A stretch of 64,000 bases of DNA. Source: Rhyacichthys aspro. Taxonomy: Eukaryota; Chordata; Actinopteri; Gobiiformes; Rhyacichthyidae. The stretch's first letter is position 1, and every line of letters starts with the position of its first letter. The position numbers were made by a program, and so were the translations under genes. The DNA lies in the NCBI GenBank assembly GCA_036850595.1, contig CM072163.1, forward strand, positions 20,189,550-20,253,549, read 5' to 3'. A model generated the notes under the pieces. The model searched no databases, was not told where the DNA came from, and saw only the letters and a list, made by a program, of their open reading frames with translations. Below are positions 24,751-36,639 of this stretch, one piece after another.

Positions 24751-27700
24751 TCTCTCTTGGCACTTGGGCCCCCTCAGATGAATTGGAGAATTTAATTTTC
24801 TAATGGTAAATGAACGTGATTGCCTAACAGGGCGTTTTCACAACTGAAAGTCCACACTAAGAACTCACACGGACAGTATAACTTAAATCCCTTTTCCACT
24901 TTTGTTTTCTCCATTTGCTGTTTGACTTCCTGCTGTTTGGTCCATGGTCGACTGGCGCTTTTACATTTGACGTTTCAGAACAAACAGGAAAGTCTGGACC
25001 AAACAGTGCAGGTGAAAGCCCCTAAGTTTCTAAGTGAAAGTCCTACAAAAGCCTGATCTCTAGGCCCTGTCATATTTAACAGGATACAGGGAAGAATATT
25101 TATATACTGGTGTAAGAATGACATTGAGTGTGGCTCCATCAGAGTGCTTTGCAAATCTGTCCAGATGCCGGATTCTATGTGAACGCTGCTGTTTGGCTTT
25201 AGACAAATGAACAGCAAACACATTTCTACTCAGTGATCAGACAGAGACGGTTTACTGTGCTGATTTCCTGGCAAACAGACCAAGCTTGTTGAACGTGGGT
25301 TTCCTCATGAAGTGAACACAGTTTTGAAATATAAGCCGTTTTTCTTTAATGAAAATATAGGCTGTTTTCCTTTAAATTAAATTAAATAATCGTCTAATTT
25401 CATGTGATTTTGTGATGATCAACATGAGGTGTCATTTATGCCAGTGGCTCTCTATGTGAAATGAAATAAAATTCTGTTGTGTTCCAGCAGTGCAACAACA
25501 TTTATTTTGTTTTATTTTTTTCTCCATCGCATTGTTTTTTAAAATGCCCCCTGCAGCGTTGTTGTCATGACCTTTCACGAGACAATGCGCCTGACAATTT
25601 CAGTCAAATACCCAAATAAGCCGAAAAGCAGTATTTATTTAGTTTTTTTGCTCTTAAAAACACATCCTTCTAATAATTCATTCAAAAACCTCTGCACTGG
25701 TCCTTCAAATTCTAATTTACCATTTTTGGTACCACCACTTCTGCCACTTTCTGTGAAATTACAGTCGCGTTTGGTGGGTATTTTCACAGTGCCACCCACT
25801 GGTCAGGCAAACAAAATACATATTTTTCGATAGCCAAGAAGTTCTGTGTGAAATCTTTTCAAAACACAACAGAATGTCTTTGCCTTGTACCTCTGTTGTT
25901 GGGTAAATGGCCCCTAGATGAACTTTTAGTTTGATGTAGTCTTAAAATACAATGTCATCTTGTGTCAGAGCATTACATCAGTCAGTGAAGTATTCCATTA
26001 ATATTCCAACCATCACATACAACTTTTATAGTGATGCTCAAACTGACAGGGCTTTGCATTTGAACTCATACAGTGATGAAGACTGACTAAAACTAGCTGC
26101 CTTCAGTCTCCGTTGTACATGTCCGAGTTCTTGCTTTATGGCTGCTGTATTGAGTTTCCAGTTCTCACTCACTCCTGTCCATCATTGACAGCGATTAAAG
26201 CTAATCTCCTTCACAGAAAGCTCTTGATTTGCTTTCAGGAAACCATTTTGTCGGCCTGCGCGCTCTATTTGCTGTGATTCAATCGACCTTGAGTAAAGAG
26301 GGGTGCTGTTTTTGTTTGCTCTGGGGTTTTATGTGTTGAGTACTGTAAACGATGTGTTCCCACTGTGTCTTGATATATCCGATTTTAACATACCAAACTA
26401 TTATTAAAAAAAGAGATTTATATTGGAGCCATCTCTTTCCATCTCATATCGAGTATTTTTAAATAACAGATTATCTATAGTGCAATAGATATTCATGTAA
26501 CAATTCCATTTATGACATGTGTTTCCCTGAACATGTGCGGTGAAAATTAATAAAATATAAGATAGAAAAGAATGTCATGGTGTATTGTCTTTTTTTTGTG
26601 TTGTATTTTGTTGGAAAGATTAGGTTTTGCTCTTGGACTCTAAAAGTTCTAGTTCTATTTATTCTACATATACTTGATATTTATAGAAAATATGGAGAGC
26701 CTGAATCACCCACCTTCCTTCCTCCATTGGAATGCACAATTGGAAATTTTTATTTATTTATTTTTTTCATTTTAGACAAAACAATTTTACTAAAGAGAAA
26801 AAACAAGAGATGGTTTGCTGTGCCAACCAAAATGCATTAGTAGAGATACTAAAAAAGACAACAAAACAAATACAACTCAAATGAATAATATTAATCTGTA
26901 GGCTATCCAGGATTTTCACCTCCAAACAGAAAATCAAACGAAATTAAAGTAAATACTACCTTTCCCACATCACCCTCTTCCTATTTCCTGTCATTTGAAT
27001 GTATTTTTTTTAAAATTACGTTCAGCAAGGCCCAAATAAAATAACTGATAAGAAAGCAAGACATCAAAAGAATAATCTACCAAAACATTTGTTCCTGCTG
27101 TTTTTCAGAAAATCCTGCATATTGATTTTCCAAGCATATTCCAATCACACTTCACTACTTTTAATGTTTAATGCCATTTATATGATACAGAAATCTTTTC
27201 CATTTTCTTTCATAGATGTTTTTCTTCCTGCCAATCTGCAGGAAGGATATTTATTCATAAGCTGCTACCTTGGAAACTGAGTTGTACCAATTTGGTGCAA
27301 ACTGTGTTTTCTTCTGTTGTTAGTTTCCTACCAACCATTATTGCTGTCTGGACTAATTAAATGTATTTGGTACTATACCGTATCGTACAAAATGTATGTT
27401 GATGAATCACAGAAGTTGTCATTAAGGAGTGGACGTGATGTCATCAGCATGTACCGGTTTTCAAGAGCCTCCACCTTCATGGATTTTCAATGTTTTTTTT
27501 AAGATTTTTTTTTTTTATTTAACAACAAATGCATGAGAGAATGACAACCCAACACAGAGAATTTCACTGCTCCCCATTGACTTCTATTCAAAATTTGTCC
27601 AAGGTTTATTGATCAGGTAGCACAGTCCTCTCACAGCAGGTAGTTGTAGTAGTATTTTTAACTGATACTATTAATTAATGGTAACACTACATTTCTACTA

Positions 27701-30304
27701 CTAAAGACACTTTTATTTCAGCACAGACTTTGACGACTCTGTCTCTGTCTGCCTCTTTTTGTACTTAAAATACTTATTAACATAACACACAGTGTATTAT
27801 ATATGCAATATACAGAAATTGAAAGAATATTAAATGTATAAACTGTCACCCATAAACACTGGAAATGTTCTGGTAAAACTGAGGTTATGGAGCAAAAATT
27901 ATCAACTGGAAAAGCACAACAACCACAGTTAACAGTTGCCAGCTAGAAAAACTAATGTGCTAACACACTGAAGAGTTGGGGTAACCACAGATGTTGTCAC
28001 AGTAGCAAGTTGTACATAGAAACACTGGTTATACAGTTTAAAAGCTAGTGTTAAAAGTATTCCTTTGAAGATAGCATCACACAAATATTTATATTTTTAA
28101 CTCAAATGTTAGCCTTGGGGGACTATGTTTGTAAAAGTCTTGTAGATAAAAGACTGGAAATTCTTCATATAGTCCTAATGGAGAACAGTTGTGCAGTGGA
28201 GTGATACATGTGCAGTAATCCACACCAAGACCAAGACCTTAAAATGTCTTCTGTCCAATCAAAAAGTACAGCCTGTTTCATAATCTGTTACTTTTGATCT
28301 ACGTTACTTTTTTGCTTCTCATTTTTTCCCCTTATCATTAAGGAACGATTTATTTCCTGGTCTTTAGTCATTGCAGATCTAACAGAATTCATTGTGCCTA
28401 CACACTTGCCATTTAAATATTAACCACTTTTTTATTTTTTTATTCAAAATGGGGTAATAAATTGCAATTTGTAGAGGGAAAAAAAAACAATCCACTTCCT
28501 GTAAACTGCAAATGCATGCATGCATATTTGAAAGTTCTGCCAATTCAAGGTTTCCACATATAACGCTCTTGCATCGCTCTGATCTGCGTCTCAGTGGACT
28601 CATTAGAGCAGGTTGCAGTATTTGTCATATTTAAAATTCTTTCTGAACTCTGTCTGACTTACACTTTCAACTCTCAGCCCTAGCCTCTGCTCGATCGACT
28701 GTCTGTCTGTCAAGTGCTTGAAATTATATTTCATCTTTTATCTTTCATATCTAAATTTGTGTTTTATCTGCTTAAAATAGTAATAATTCCTGTTTTTGCA
28801 CCAGAGAATAAGAAACAAATAAAAAGATATTTTAGTATTTGAAATTCTCAATCATAACGTCCAAACTAAAACATTTTATATTTTAACAAAGCATTATACG
28901 ATAAACCAGTATTACAATGTGTCATCCACATTTGTTGTTTGGAAATGCTAAAATGCATGATTAGTAATATCATTTCAAAATAAAGGTTACTAGTTTGGAC
29001 ATAGTCTGTGCTGTCAGTGAGTGGGTAGAAAACATAAGGGCGTGGCTTGATATGAGGCACAGGCTACACCAGCTCAAGTGTGCAAGATACATATCAGCAG
29101 GGCTATATCTACTATTATATTAAAAAATAATAATAAAAAGTCCACACAAAAAACTGATCGGCTGGTTGACAAGTCTATCACATAAACATTTTCTGTTACA
29201 ACAACTGTCCTTTATTTGTCATTCCTTGCTAATAGTTTAGTTATATAGGCCTGAGCTGCACTTCTACATTAAATAATCACTCTTTCATGACTAGCTTCTA
29301 TGTGCTATTCCTTTAGATAATGAAGCATCACCTTACTTTACACCACAGGCCAAACTGACAGGAGCAAATACAAAGAAAGATTAATCAAATTAATTTGATT
29401 AATTCGAGTTTTTAATTTTGATCAATGTCAACAATAGCCATACTGAAAAAACAACATTTATTTTAACAGTGTATCCCCTGATGCTGCACTGTCCACTGTG
29501 TGAAGACTAATGTTACTGCAAGGGCCAGAGCAGCTCAAATCATCTCCATAATGACAGCAGACGCTAAAGACACTAGTAATCACTAGAGATAGAAATCATA
29601 TCACGTCTATGATGGCTTTAGCAAAGTGGCAGGAAATTAAAAAACACGAACAGTGTATTGCCAGTAGTGCACAGCTTACTTTATGTAAAGTTGGTGTGTT
29701 GTTGCAGAGACTTTGTGTCCTGTTAATTCTATTAGACCTGGTTCATGGAGACAGAGAGGGCTAAAACGGCACCCAACCTAAACTGCTTTATTTTTATTGT
29801 GTGGATATTGCATACTGCTGCTGCCGCCATTACTTTTTTGTACTGGCATTGAGCATAATTAAATATTTTAATATTAATTATGAGGCCCAATGTTATGTGT
29901 GTAAAGAACAACAAATAAAACAAAGTGGATTACCAGGAATTATACACTGATTAGTTTGAAGATAGTAAGAAAGTGCTTCTGTGAAAGGATATATATAGAG
30001 ACTTCTCTGGTTTGGAGTCATTTTGCAGATGACGTCCAAATTTGAATGAGTAATCAAGCCGTGACTAATCTAGAGAAGCTCTGAGCTTTATTGAAGGACA
30101 CAAAACTTAGCTGAATCATCTGTACTTTGGCAAATAACATTCAAACTTTAGGCTGCTTTATTTGTATAATAGTACATAAACCATATTGTTTTACAGTCTG
30201 AATTTATAATTTAAAAATAATGCCGACTGTCAGCAACTAATCTATTTTAATTACAGACTGTTTCACAACATCACCAAATGAGCATTTTGGCAACAGAAGA
30301 AGCT

Positions 30305-30665
30305 AAGCCAAGCCATTGTTTTTATATAGCAACAACAACAAGAGTGCTTTACAATCAATAAAATTAAAACAACTTCCATTTAAAAGCAACCTGACAAGAC
30401 AAAATAGCAATAAGTTAAAATAAGTTAGAAAGCGTAAAAGGTGCAATGCATAAACGAAATGAATAAATGTTAGTCTAATAAAATCATAAAAGGACATGGG
30501 TCCGTTTGTTTTAAGGCAAGACAAGTGATGAGAGTTTGACCTGAGAGACTAGGGGCAGTCTGGGTTAACAGGTCTGTAATATATAAAAACAATTATTCTG
30601 GGTGGATTGTGGCAGTCCTGTGCACAGTGAGTTGCAGTAGTCCAGTCAGTATTTTTGAGATTTTA
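30305..30665. repeat. Old teleost interspersed repeat
   Basis: The left part (ttatatagcaacaacaacaa, gagtgctttacaatcaataa) and right part (ctaggggcagtctgggttaa, gagttgcagtagtccagtca) match the pattern of a common fish repeat containing the phrase tttatatagc...agtgctttaca. Class not certain. The short duplication gattttagagaa follows at about 30660-30685. Confidence 0.45.
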
Positions 30666-32081
30666 GAGAAGATTTTAGAGAAGATAAAATCAGTTTTAAT
30701 TTTGCAATGGCTTAAAAAAAAACACTACCCTGAACAAAACTATTAGGTGATCAATAGCTTATATGAGCAGAAATCCACTCATCTGTGAGGTATGTTAGCT
30801 GCTATTTGTAAATATCACTAGTGTTACTATTGCTGGTGAAGTGGCACTGAGCTAATGCTAGTGGGGTTACAATAGTTTGCCAGAAATACATAACCCTGTG
30901 GGTCAAGCAATAATATGTAGCATTATGTCCCACTACAGTATGGTAAGATATACTGTAGTGGATATAAAGGTTCAAACTGGAGCCACGGGAGACAGTAGAT
31001 GCAGTTTAGGTTATTTAATTTAATCAAAGTTTGTTGGCATGGTTCTGTAAACAGACAACATAAATTAGTTTACATAAGTTCATTTATATGTATCAAAATA
31101 TTGTCACCAAATAAATAATGTATGATTAATCAGTAATAATTGATCATTTATTTAGACAAATATACTATTTACTCACATTTGTAGCAAAACAAAAGACACA
31201 CGGCCGACAAACAAAGGAGACTTGAGCCGGTGTAACGGATCAACTGGTGAATCCAGTTAACTAGTGTAATGCAGATGTTTTTGTGGGCGTGCTTCTTTAG
31301 GACCCACTTTCCCAAACCAGGAAATTAACATATTATTTCATCTTAAATTACATTGATGTGATTCTTTTTATGGTGTATCAGTCTGTCACCCTTTTGGTGC
31401 CGATAAGAAAGAAAGGAGGTAGTCGGCTTTGTTGAGAGAGCAGTGTGTGGATTGTAACACGATGTAAACCCGACGTCACCGTCACCGGTTGATCCAGCCG
31501 ATCTCCGTTTAACCAGCATAACACGAGAAACAACTTTAAAATCAAGAAAATGCCACAGAAGGGATTAAAACGGTGTGATATGTTGCTCATGTTTGTGCAA
31601 TTTTTACTGAATGGTGGAGTTAGCCTACTTTTAAAATTTACCTAATTGAGTTATCTTGAATAATCACAATACAATAGGCATATGGTAGGCTATAATGAGA
31701 ATAAAATAGTTTACGGTTACTTTTTAATTTCTTGACGCACTCTATTTAACTCCTTACAACACAAAGTAATATAAAAATGCCCTTAATGAATAAATCTGTA
31801 TGAATATTGCTATTGTCTCCCTCTAAAATAATGAAATGTTTCTTCTTCTCAGGTTTTAAAACCCATGATTTGGACATTTGAATGTTTGCTATGTTATGTT
31901 TTCCCCCTTGACTTTTCAGTTTCCCAGGCAGTAGCCTTTGGCATTGTAGCCAAATAAAAGAAAAAACTGTAAATGCAGTGAATTGCCACAGTAAGTATAA
32001 AGTAGATGCCATATATAAATGACAATTTGCCAGTGTGTTAAAGTGTGACTGGAAACACAATTAACTTTTTTTTCCTCAATA

Positions 32082-32089
32082 GTGTAATC
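32082..32089. repeat. Left target-site duplication of hAT element
   Basis: gtgtaatc, identical to 32633-32640 on the other side of the element. Eight bases is the hAT hallmark. Confidence 0.88.
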
Positions 32090-32632
32090 CAGACCTGGGC
32101 ATTTTAAGGCCCGGGGGCCACATCAGGCCCTCGACCCTCCCCTGTCCGGCCCTCAGGAGGCTTGTGTCAGAAAAGGAATTAATGCAGGAGTGTAAACCAT
32201 GTACAGAACATAATACAAACATAATACTTTTATGGTAAGGGGAAGCTGGAATAGACCGTTATCGTGCTTGGTAAATGTTGAGGATAAATTCTGATTTCTT
32301 TGATTCAGGCCTTGTTTGAAAGGAGCTGTTATCATTAGTGTTTCTGCAGGAGACTAGACTTAACTTGAGTGTTTATTGAATCATTTTCTCAAGTGTCAAT
32401 AACATGTTGAGCCAGGCCTGGTTTTAGAACAAAATGGAAAGAGTAGATCTTAAACAGAGGATGATATAACTGTTACGGTGGCATATATTTGACATATTTT
32501 TGCTTATAGTTTAAACTTTAAAGAATATGTCTTTTTATTAAGCGTGAGTTGACTGTGTTGGCCCGGCCCGGCCCACCACAAGAGTCCCAGGTTCTAATGT
32601 GGCCCTCGGAGAAAAATAATTGCCCGCCCCTG
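32090..32632. mobile_element. Non-autonomous hAT element with perfect 8-bp target-site duplication
   Basis: The element runs from cagacctgggcattttaagg to aataattgcccgcccctg. Its ends are imperfect inverted repeats (cag.cctgggca against the complement of tgcccgcccctg), and both subterminal regions carry the ggccc-rich motif (gcccgggggccacatcaggc, gtggccctcggagaaaaata). It is flanked on both sides by gtgtaatc (32082-32089 and 32633-32640), exactly the 8-bp duplication hAT transposases make. At 543 bp and with no transposase frame, it would have been moved in trans. Confidence 0.9.
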
Positions 32633-33509
32633 GTGTAATCTCAATGCCGTGAGAATGTCAATATGAAGCATATTAGCTATGTTACTTAAGCATTGTTATG
32701 AAAACTTTTCAAAAGTTAATTGGAGAGAAAGGACCACAGAAAACTTTAAGTGTTACATTTATTTATTTGGTTAAACAGTAAGAACAGACCAATATTAAGA
32801 AAAGGAATCCAAGATCGGCATGGAATCTGCAGCAGATTATTTAATCTAAAATGACACATTATAATTAATTACTATAACAGAGTTGTCTTTTGGTTGCACC
32901 CAAACATTAGGACAGACTAGGACAGTATATATTTCAAAAGCCAGAAGAAGACCTGCTTTAGCAGCAAGTGGCTCACTTTAAAAGACTTGGGTAGATCCTT
33001 GCGTGTGTCTGCTGTAGCTGAAAGCAGTCATAACAGATAGATGTGGAAATACATTGGACTTTCTAAGCAACAAACTGTAGCCCACAGAGCAAAACGATAA
33101 CAGACACTGTTTAACCCTCATTGAAAATGTAAACAAGGTTCATAACATTTACTCAGTGAACCCTTAATAAGCCAAACGAGCTCTAACATGCAAACAATTC
33201 TACCAGTTCTCCGTTTTACTGTTACCTCAAAATGAAGCAAACACAAAAAACATTGTTGAAAGTGTCACAAGTTAACTTGGGAGTTAGCCACAAGACAACC
33301 TCACAGTCTGATCTCTCTGAAGAACTCATGCAGCAATATTATTCCTCGATTTGTCTGCTTTGCCTTTGTACCAAAAAGAAGATAGTTCAACTTCAAATCA
33401 GATTAAATATGAACAGCAAACGTTAGCGATAAGTAATAGAAATTTCCCATAATACATTCAGGCATTGTTTTCACCATACTTCTAATTACTGTGTACCTAA
33501 GTACTGTAC

Positions 33510-34065
33510 AAGGGTGTGGTGGTGAAGGACTAGGGCAGGTTAAGGTCATGGCAGGACTTGGGCATAGGTGTGACGATGAAGGACTAGGGCAGGTTAAGGT
33601 CGTGGCAGGACTTGGGCATAGGTGTGGTGGTGAAGGACTAGGGCAGGTTAAGGTAGTGACAGGACTTGGGCATAGGTGTGAGGGTGAAGGACTAGGGCAG
33701 GTTAAGGTCATGGCAGGACTTGGGCATAGGTGTGACTGTGAAGGACTAGGGCAGGTTAAGGTAGTGACAGGACTTGGGCATAGGTGTGAGGGTGAAGGAC
33801 TAGGGCAGGTTAAGATCATGGCAGGACTTGGGCATAGGTGTGACGATGAAGAACTAGGGCAGGTTAAGGTCATGGCAGGACTTGGGCATAGGTGTGAGGG
33901 TGAAGAACTAGGGCAGGTTAAGGTCATGGCAGGACTTGGGCATAGGTGTGACTGTGAAGGACTAGGGCAGGTTAAGGTCATGGCAGGACTTGGGCATAGG
34001 TGTGACGATGAGGGACTAGGGCAGGTTAAGATCATGTCAGGACTTGGGCATAGGTGTGAGGTGGA
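33510..34065. repeat. Minisatellite, 54-bp unit, about ten copies
   Basis: The anchor ggactagggcaggttaag recurs exactly every 54 bases (33527, 33581, 33635, 33689, 33743, 33797, 33851, 33905, 33959, 34013; two copies have gaac in place of ggac). Because 54 is divisible by three, an 18-residue unit stays open on both strands, giving frames of about 210 and 221 residues that have no start context or homology. Copies differ at a few positions only (gacgat, ggtggt, agggtg, gactgt before the anchor), suggesting recent expansion. Confidence 0.95.
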
Positions 34066-34217
34066 GGAATCCAGAATCTTCTTTCTTCTGGCTCAAAATA
34101 ATGAGTCATATGATCCACATTTGCCTTTTTGGTCTCCTTTCCTCCTACTTTTCTGAGTGTTGCATACTTCCCTTGCATGCCTGTTATCAAATAGGGGCCC
34201 AGCATGTCCGCAACCAT
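34032..34217 (-). pseudogene. LTR-retrotransposon integrase C-terminal remnant
   Basis: The minus strand reads DMLGPYLITGMQGKYATLRK and then VGGKETKKANVDHM. This has the shape of the SH3-like tail of gypsy-type integrases (GPY motif, then a small beta barrel with a VN.. strand before a basic HL/HM). It is short, has no upstream integrase core, and runs into the minisatellite, so it is a dead fragment. The match is by motif, not by alignment. Confidence 0.4.
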
Positions 34218-34769
34218 TTTACTCCCTTTTTGCTGCTCTTTTAGTTTATTTTTAAGAATGACTTACCCCGAGCTGAGAGACGGCAGAGTGAGAGGCCTGG
34301 TCCACAACAGTTAGCAGCAGCCGTTAGCATGTTGTTAGCCGTTAGCATGTTGTTAGCCGTTAGCTTGTTCAGCTCCGGTCGGCTCTGAGATGAGGGGCGT
34401 GTTTCTGAACCACGCATTTGAAAAGCCCGCCCAGGAGGAGTTTAGACGCTGCCCTCTGCCCATTTTAGTAATATCCTCTGTAGGAGGAGTCAATATATCC
34501 AAGATGGAAGCGCCGTTCGTTGGTGACTATCTGGACGAATTAGACCAAATGGAGACATTGCTTCCATTATTTATACATTCTATGGTTACAGCTGCCCAAT
34601 GTCGCCAGTTAACCTGATGCCAGTTAAACTCGCACACCGGTACCACAGACAACAGACAGGAAGGCCTACAGGCCACCGCTACAGGCTGGGTGTGGCTTCC
34701 TACACCCAGGCGCCATCTTGTGGAGAATCAGGGAAAGTACTTCTCCAGTGTAGTTTTTACATTTTTTTT

Positions 34770-35200
34770 TTTTTTTTTACTGCAGTTTATGACATGTACT
34801 TTATTGTCCCACTTGGGGAAATTTGTCTTGGACACATTGAGCTGCATCACATCAGTCACAACAACACAACAACCAACATGAAATGACAGTAATAATAAAG
34901 AAGTCATGTTTGAAAAAGACCTTGAGTCATAAAACACATTGATTATGAGACATGTTTTAGAACCAGATGCCAATAAGTATAACTAAAATGGCCAAAAGTG
35001 TAAAAGTAGGTCTAATGCTTGTAAGTGTCATATAGTGCTGCTTGCATTTCCATTTACTGACTGAATGGAAGACTGAATGAAAGAGTGTTTGTATCAGTTC
35101 AGTCTGGACTTAGGCAGCTTAAACCTGCAGCCTGATGGTAGCCTCTGAAACTCTGAGCTCAGAACATGAGTTGGGTCTTTTAAAATCTGAGCCTGTCTAT
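34770..35200 (-). repeat. Antisense LINE tail (L2/Maui-like)
   Basis: On the plus strand, ctttattgtcccacttgggg followed by aaatttgtcttggacac is the antisense of a common fish LINE 3' end. Further on, aaacctgcagcctgatggta and gcctctgaaactctgagctc resemble the antisense of the reverse-transcriptase C-terminal region. A poly-T run at 34760-34778 marks the A-tail. Confidence 0.5.
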
Positions 35201-36090
35201 CTATGTCCATTATTGTTATGCATATAATATTTGATACATGGTCTGCTTTGCAAATGTGTGCAATCTCTGTTTAACCAAGGTTTTAATTGTAACGTCAGTA
35301 CAAATCCTGGTTTGACAGTCCAATTGTCCATATTAGTTGAAGTGCGACTTATTCTTATGACTCACACACTTAGCTTAATAAATGATGTCATGAAAATGCT
35401 TTGCTGAGTGCGCGGAAGCATCATGATTTTAGCTAAGTAGTTGCATGCTAACAAGCTGCTCTGTAAACGCTGCATCGAAGCTGCCGGTAAATATTGTTTT
35501 ACTACAACATAAGCGAGTAGAAAAACGAAAGCAGTAGTGCTTTTCCTCAATAATTACAAAATGTGCATATTATTAAAAATGATTAAATTGTTTTTGTCTT
35601 CACAGTCCTGCCATTTTCATATCTTTAGATGACTGTGAAACCGCTCAAATGAATTCCAAGTTTTCTAGGATGCATGGTAACCCTGCTTGTATAGTTTTAA
35701 ATTTCCCATACGCACAAATTAAAGCACTGTGTAAGCCAATCTTACATTCTGCAATTGCTCCGTAACATTCATTGTTCTCATGAGAAACAGTGCTTATCAG
35801 AGGCATGCACATCCAAACAAGAAAGGTCAGACCACAGCATACAACATGTCAGTCATCTCAGCACACAAAGGGGTGAGGGGGTGGGGCTTTCAACCATTCC
35901 TGGAACAGTAGAAAGCTATATCTTAAGACAATAAATGAAACAGTAATTGTTTGCATATGTTGAAACAGCGCAGTAAGGATTGCACTTTAATGACCGTTAA
36001 GTATGGTGTTTACAATTTATTGCAGACTATGTTTATTAATTTCTTTTGAGTTATGTTCTGCCTATGATTTAAGTCTATCTTGTCCTTAAC

Positions 36091-36150
36091 CAGTGGTTCT
36101 CCAAATGGGGTATGGTACTACCTGTGGCACGCTTTTCACCTGTAATGATT
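36091..36150 (+). mobile_element. Possible hAT terminus
   Basis: cagtggttctccaaatgggg followed by tatggtactacctgtggcac resembles the cagtggttctcaaa terminal repeat of a hAT family. Only one end is seen. Confidence 0.35.
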
Positions 36151-36260
36151 TAGATTAAGAGAGAAAGAGAGAAAAAAATCATTCTCAATTCAAAATATTT
36201 AGCGTCAGTGTTTTTTTCTGTGCAGCTTTAGATTCCAGCTTGTTTTTGTATCAGCTCGTC

Positions 36261-36638
36261 ACTTCCAGATCAGGCATAACATTATGATCAGTGACAGGTG
36301 AAGTGCATTTGACACTGATTGACCCCAACAATGGGCACGTGAGCGTCAGAACTGGACATGGAGCAATGGAGGAAGGTGGCCTGGTCTGAGTTCGAGGTGT
36401 TGATTTAGCTCCAAATCCCCAGATCTCAATCCAATTGAGCATCTGTAGGACGTGCTGAACAAAGTCCAATCAATGGAGACCTATGACTTACATGACTTAA
36501 AAGGATCTGCTGCTGACCTTGGTGCCAGATACCACCGCACACCTTCAGGGTCTAGTGGAGTCAGATGAGTCAGGGCTGTTTTGGAGGGGGGACCAACATA
36601 ATATTTAAGCAGGTTGTATGTGTAACTTGATCGGTGTA
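36261..36638 (+). mobile_element. Internally deleted Tc1/mariner element
   Basis: The left end gatcaggcataacattatga and right end acttgatcggtgta are the inverted termini of a widespread fish Tc1-like element. Inside are two transposase fragments joined by a deletion: caatgggcacgtgagcgtca near 36331 and, after a jump, ccagatctcaatccaattga near 36418, then acttaaaaggatctgctgct and ttggtgccagataccaccgc. The intact family is about 1.2-1.4 kb; this copy is about 378 bp with frame damage, so it cannot move on its own. Confidence 0.85.
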
Positions 36639-36639
36639 A

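Larger units (their letters stand above)
20691..30300. other. Intergenic stretch without recognised genes
   Basis: No open frame here combines splice sites with protein-like content. Contents noted: dispersed repeat copy 3, a tRNA-SINE fragment at 24651-24750, poly-A/T tracts at 23090-23105 and 23600-23612, and two segments (23290-23500, 26140-26300) whose texture resembles conserved non-coding elements. Confidence 0.5.

Noticed and set aside
33403..34156. Long open frames of 210 and 221 residues on opposite strands
   Set aside because: Both are by-products of the 54-bp minisatellite, whose unit is a multiple of three; no start context, domain or splice sites.
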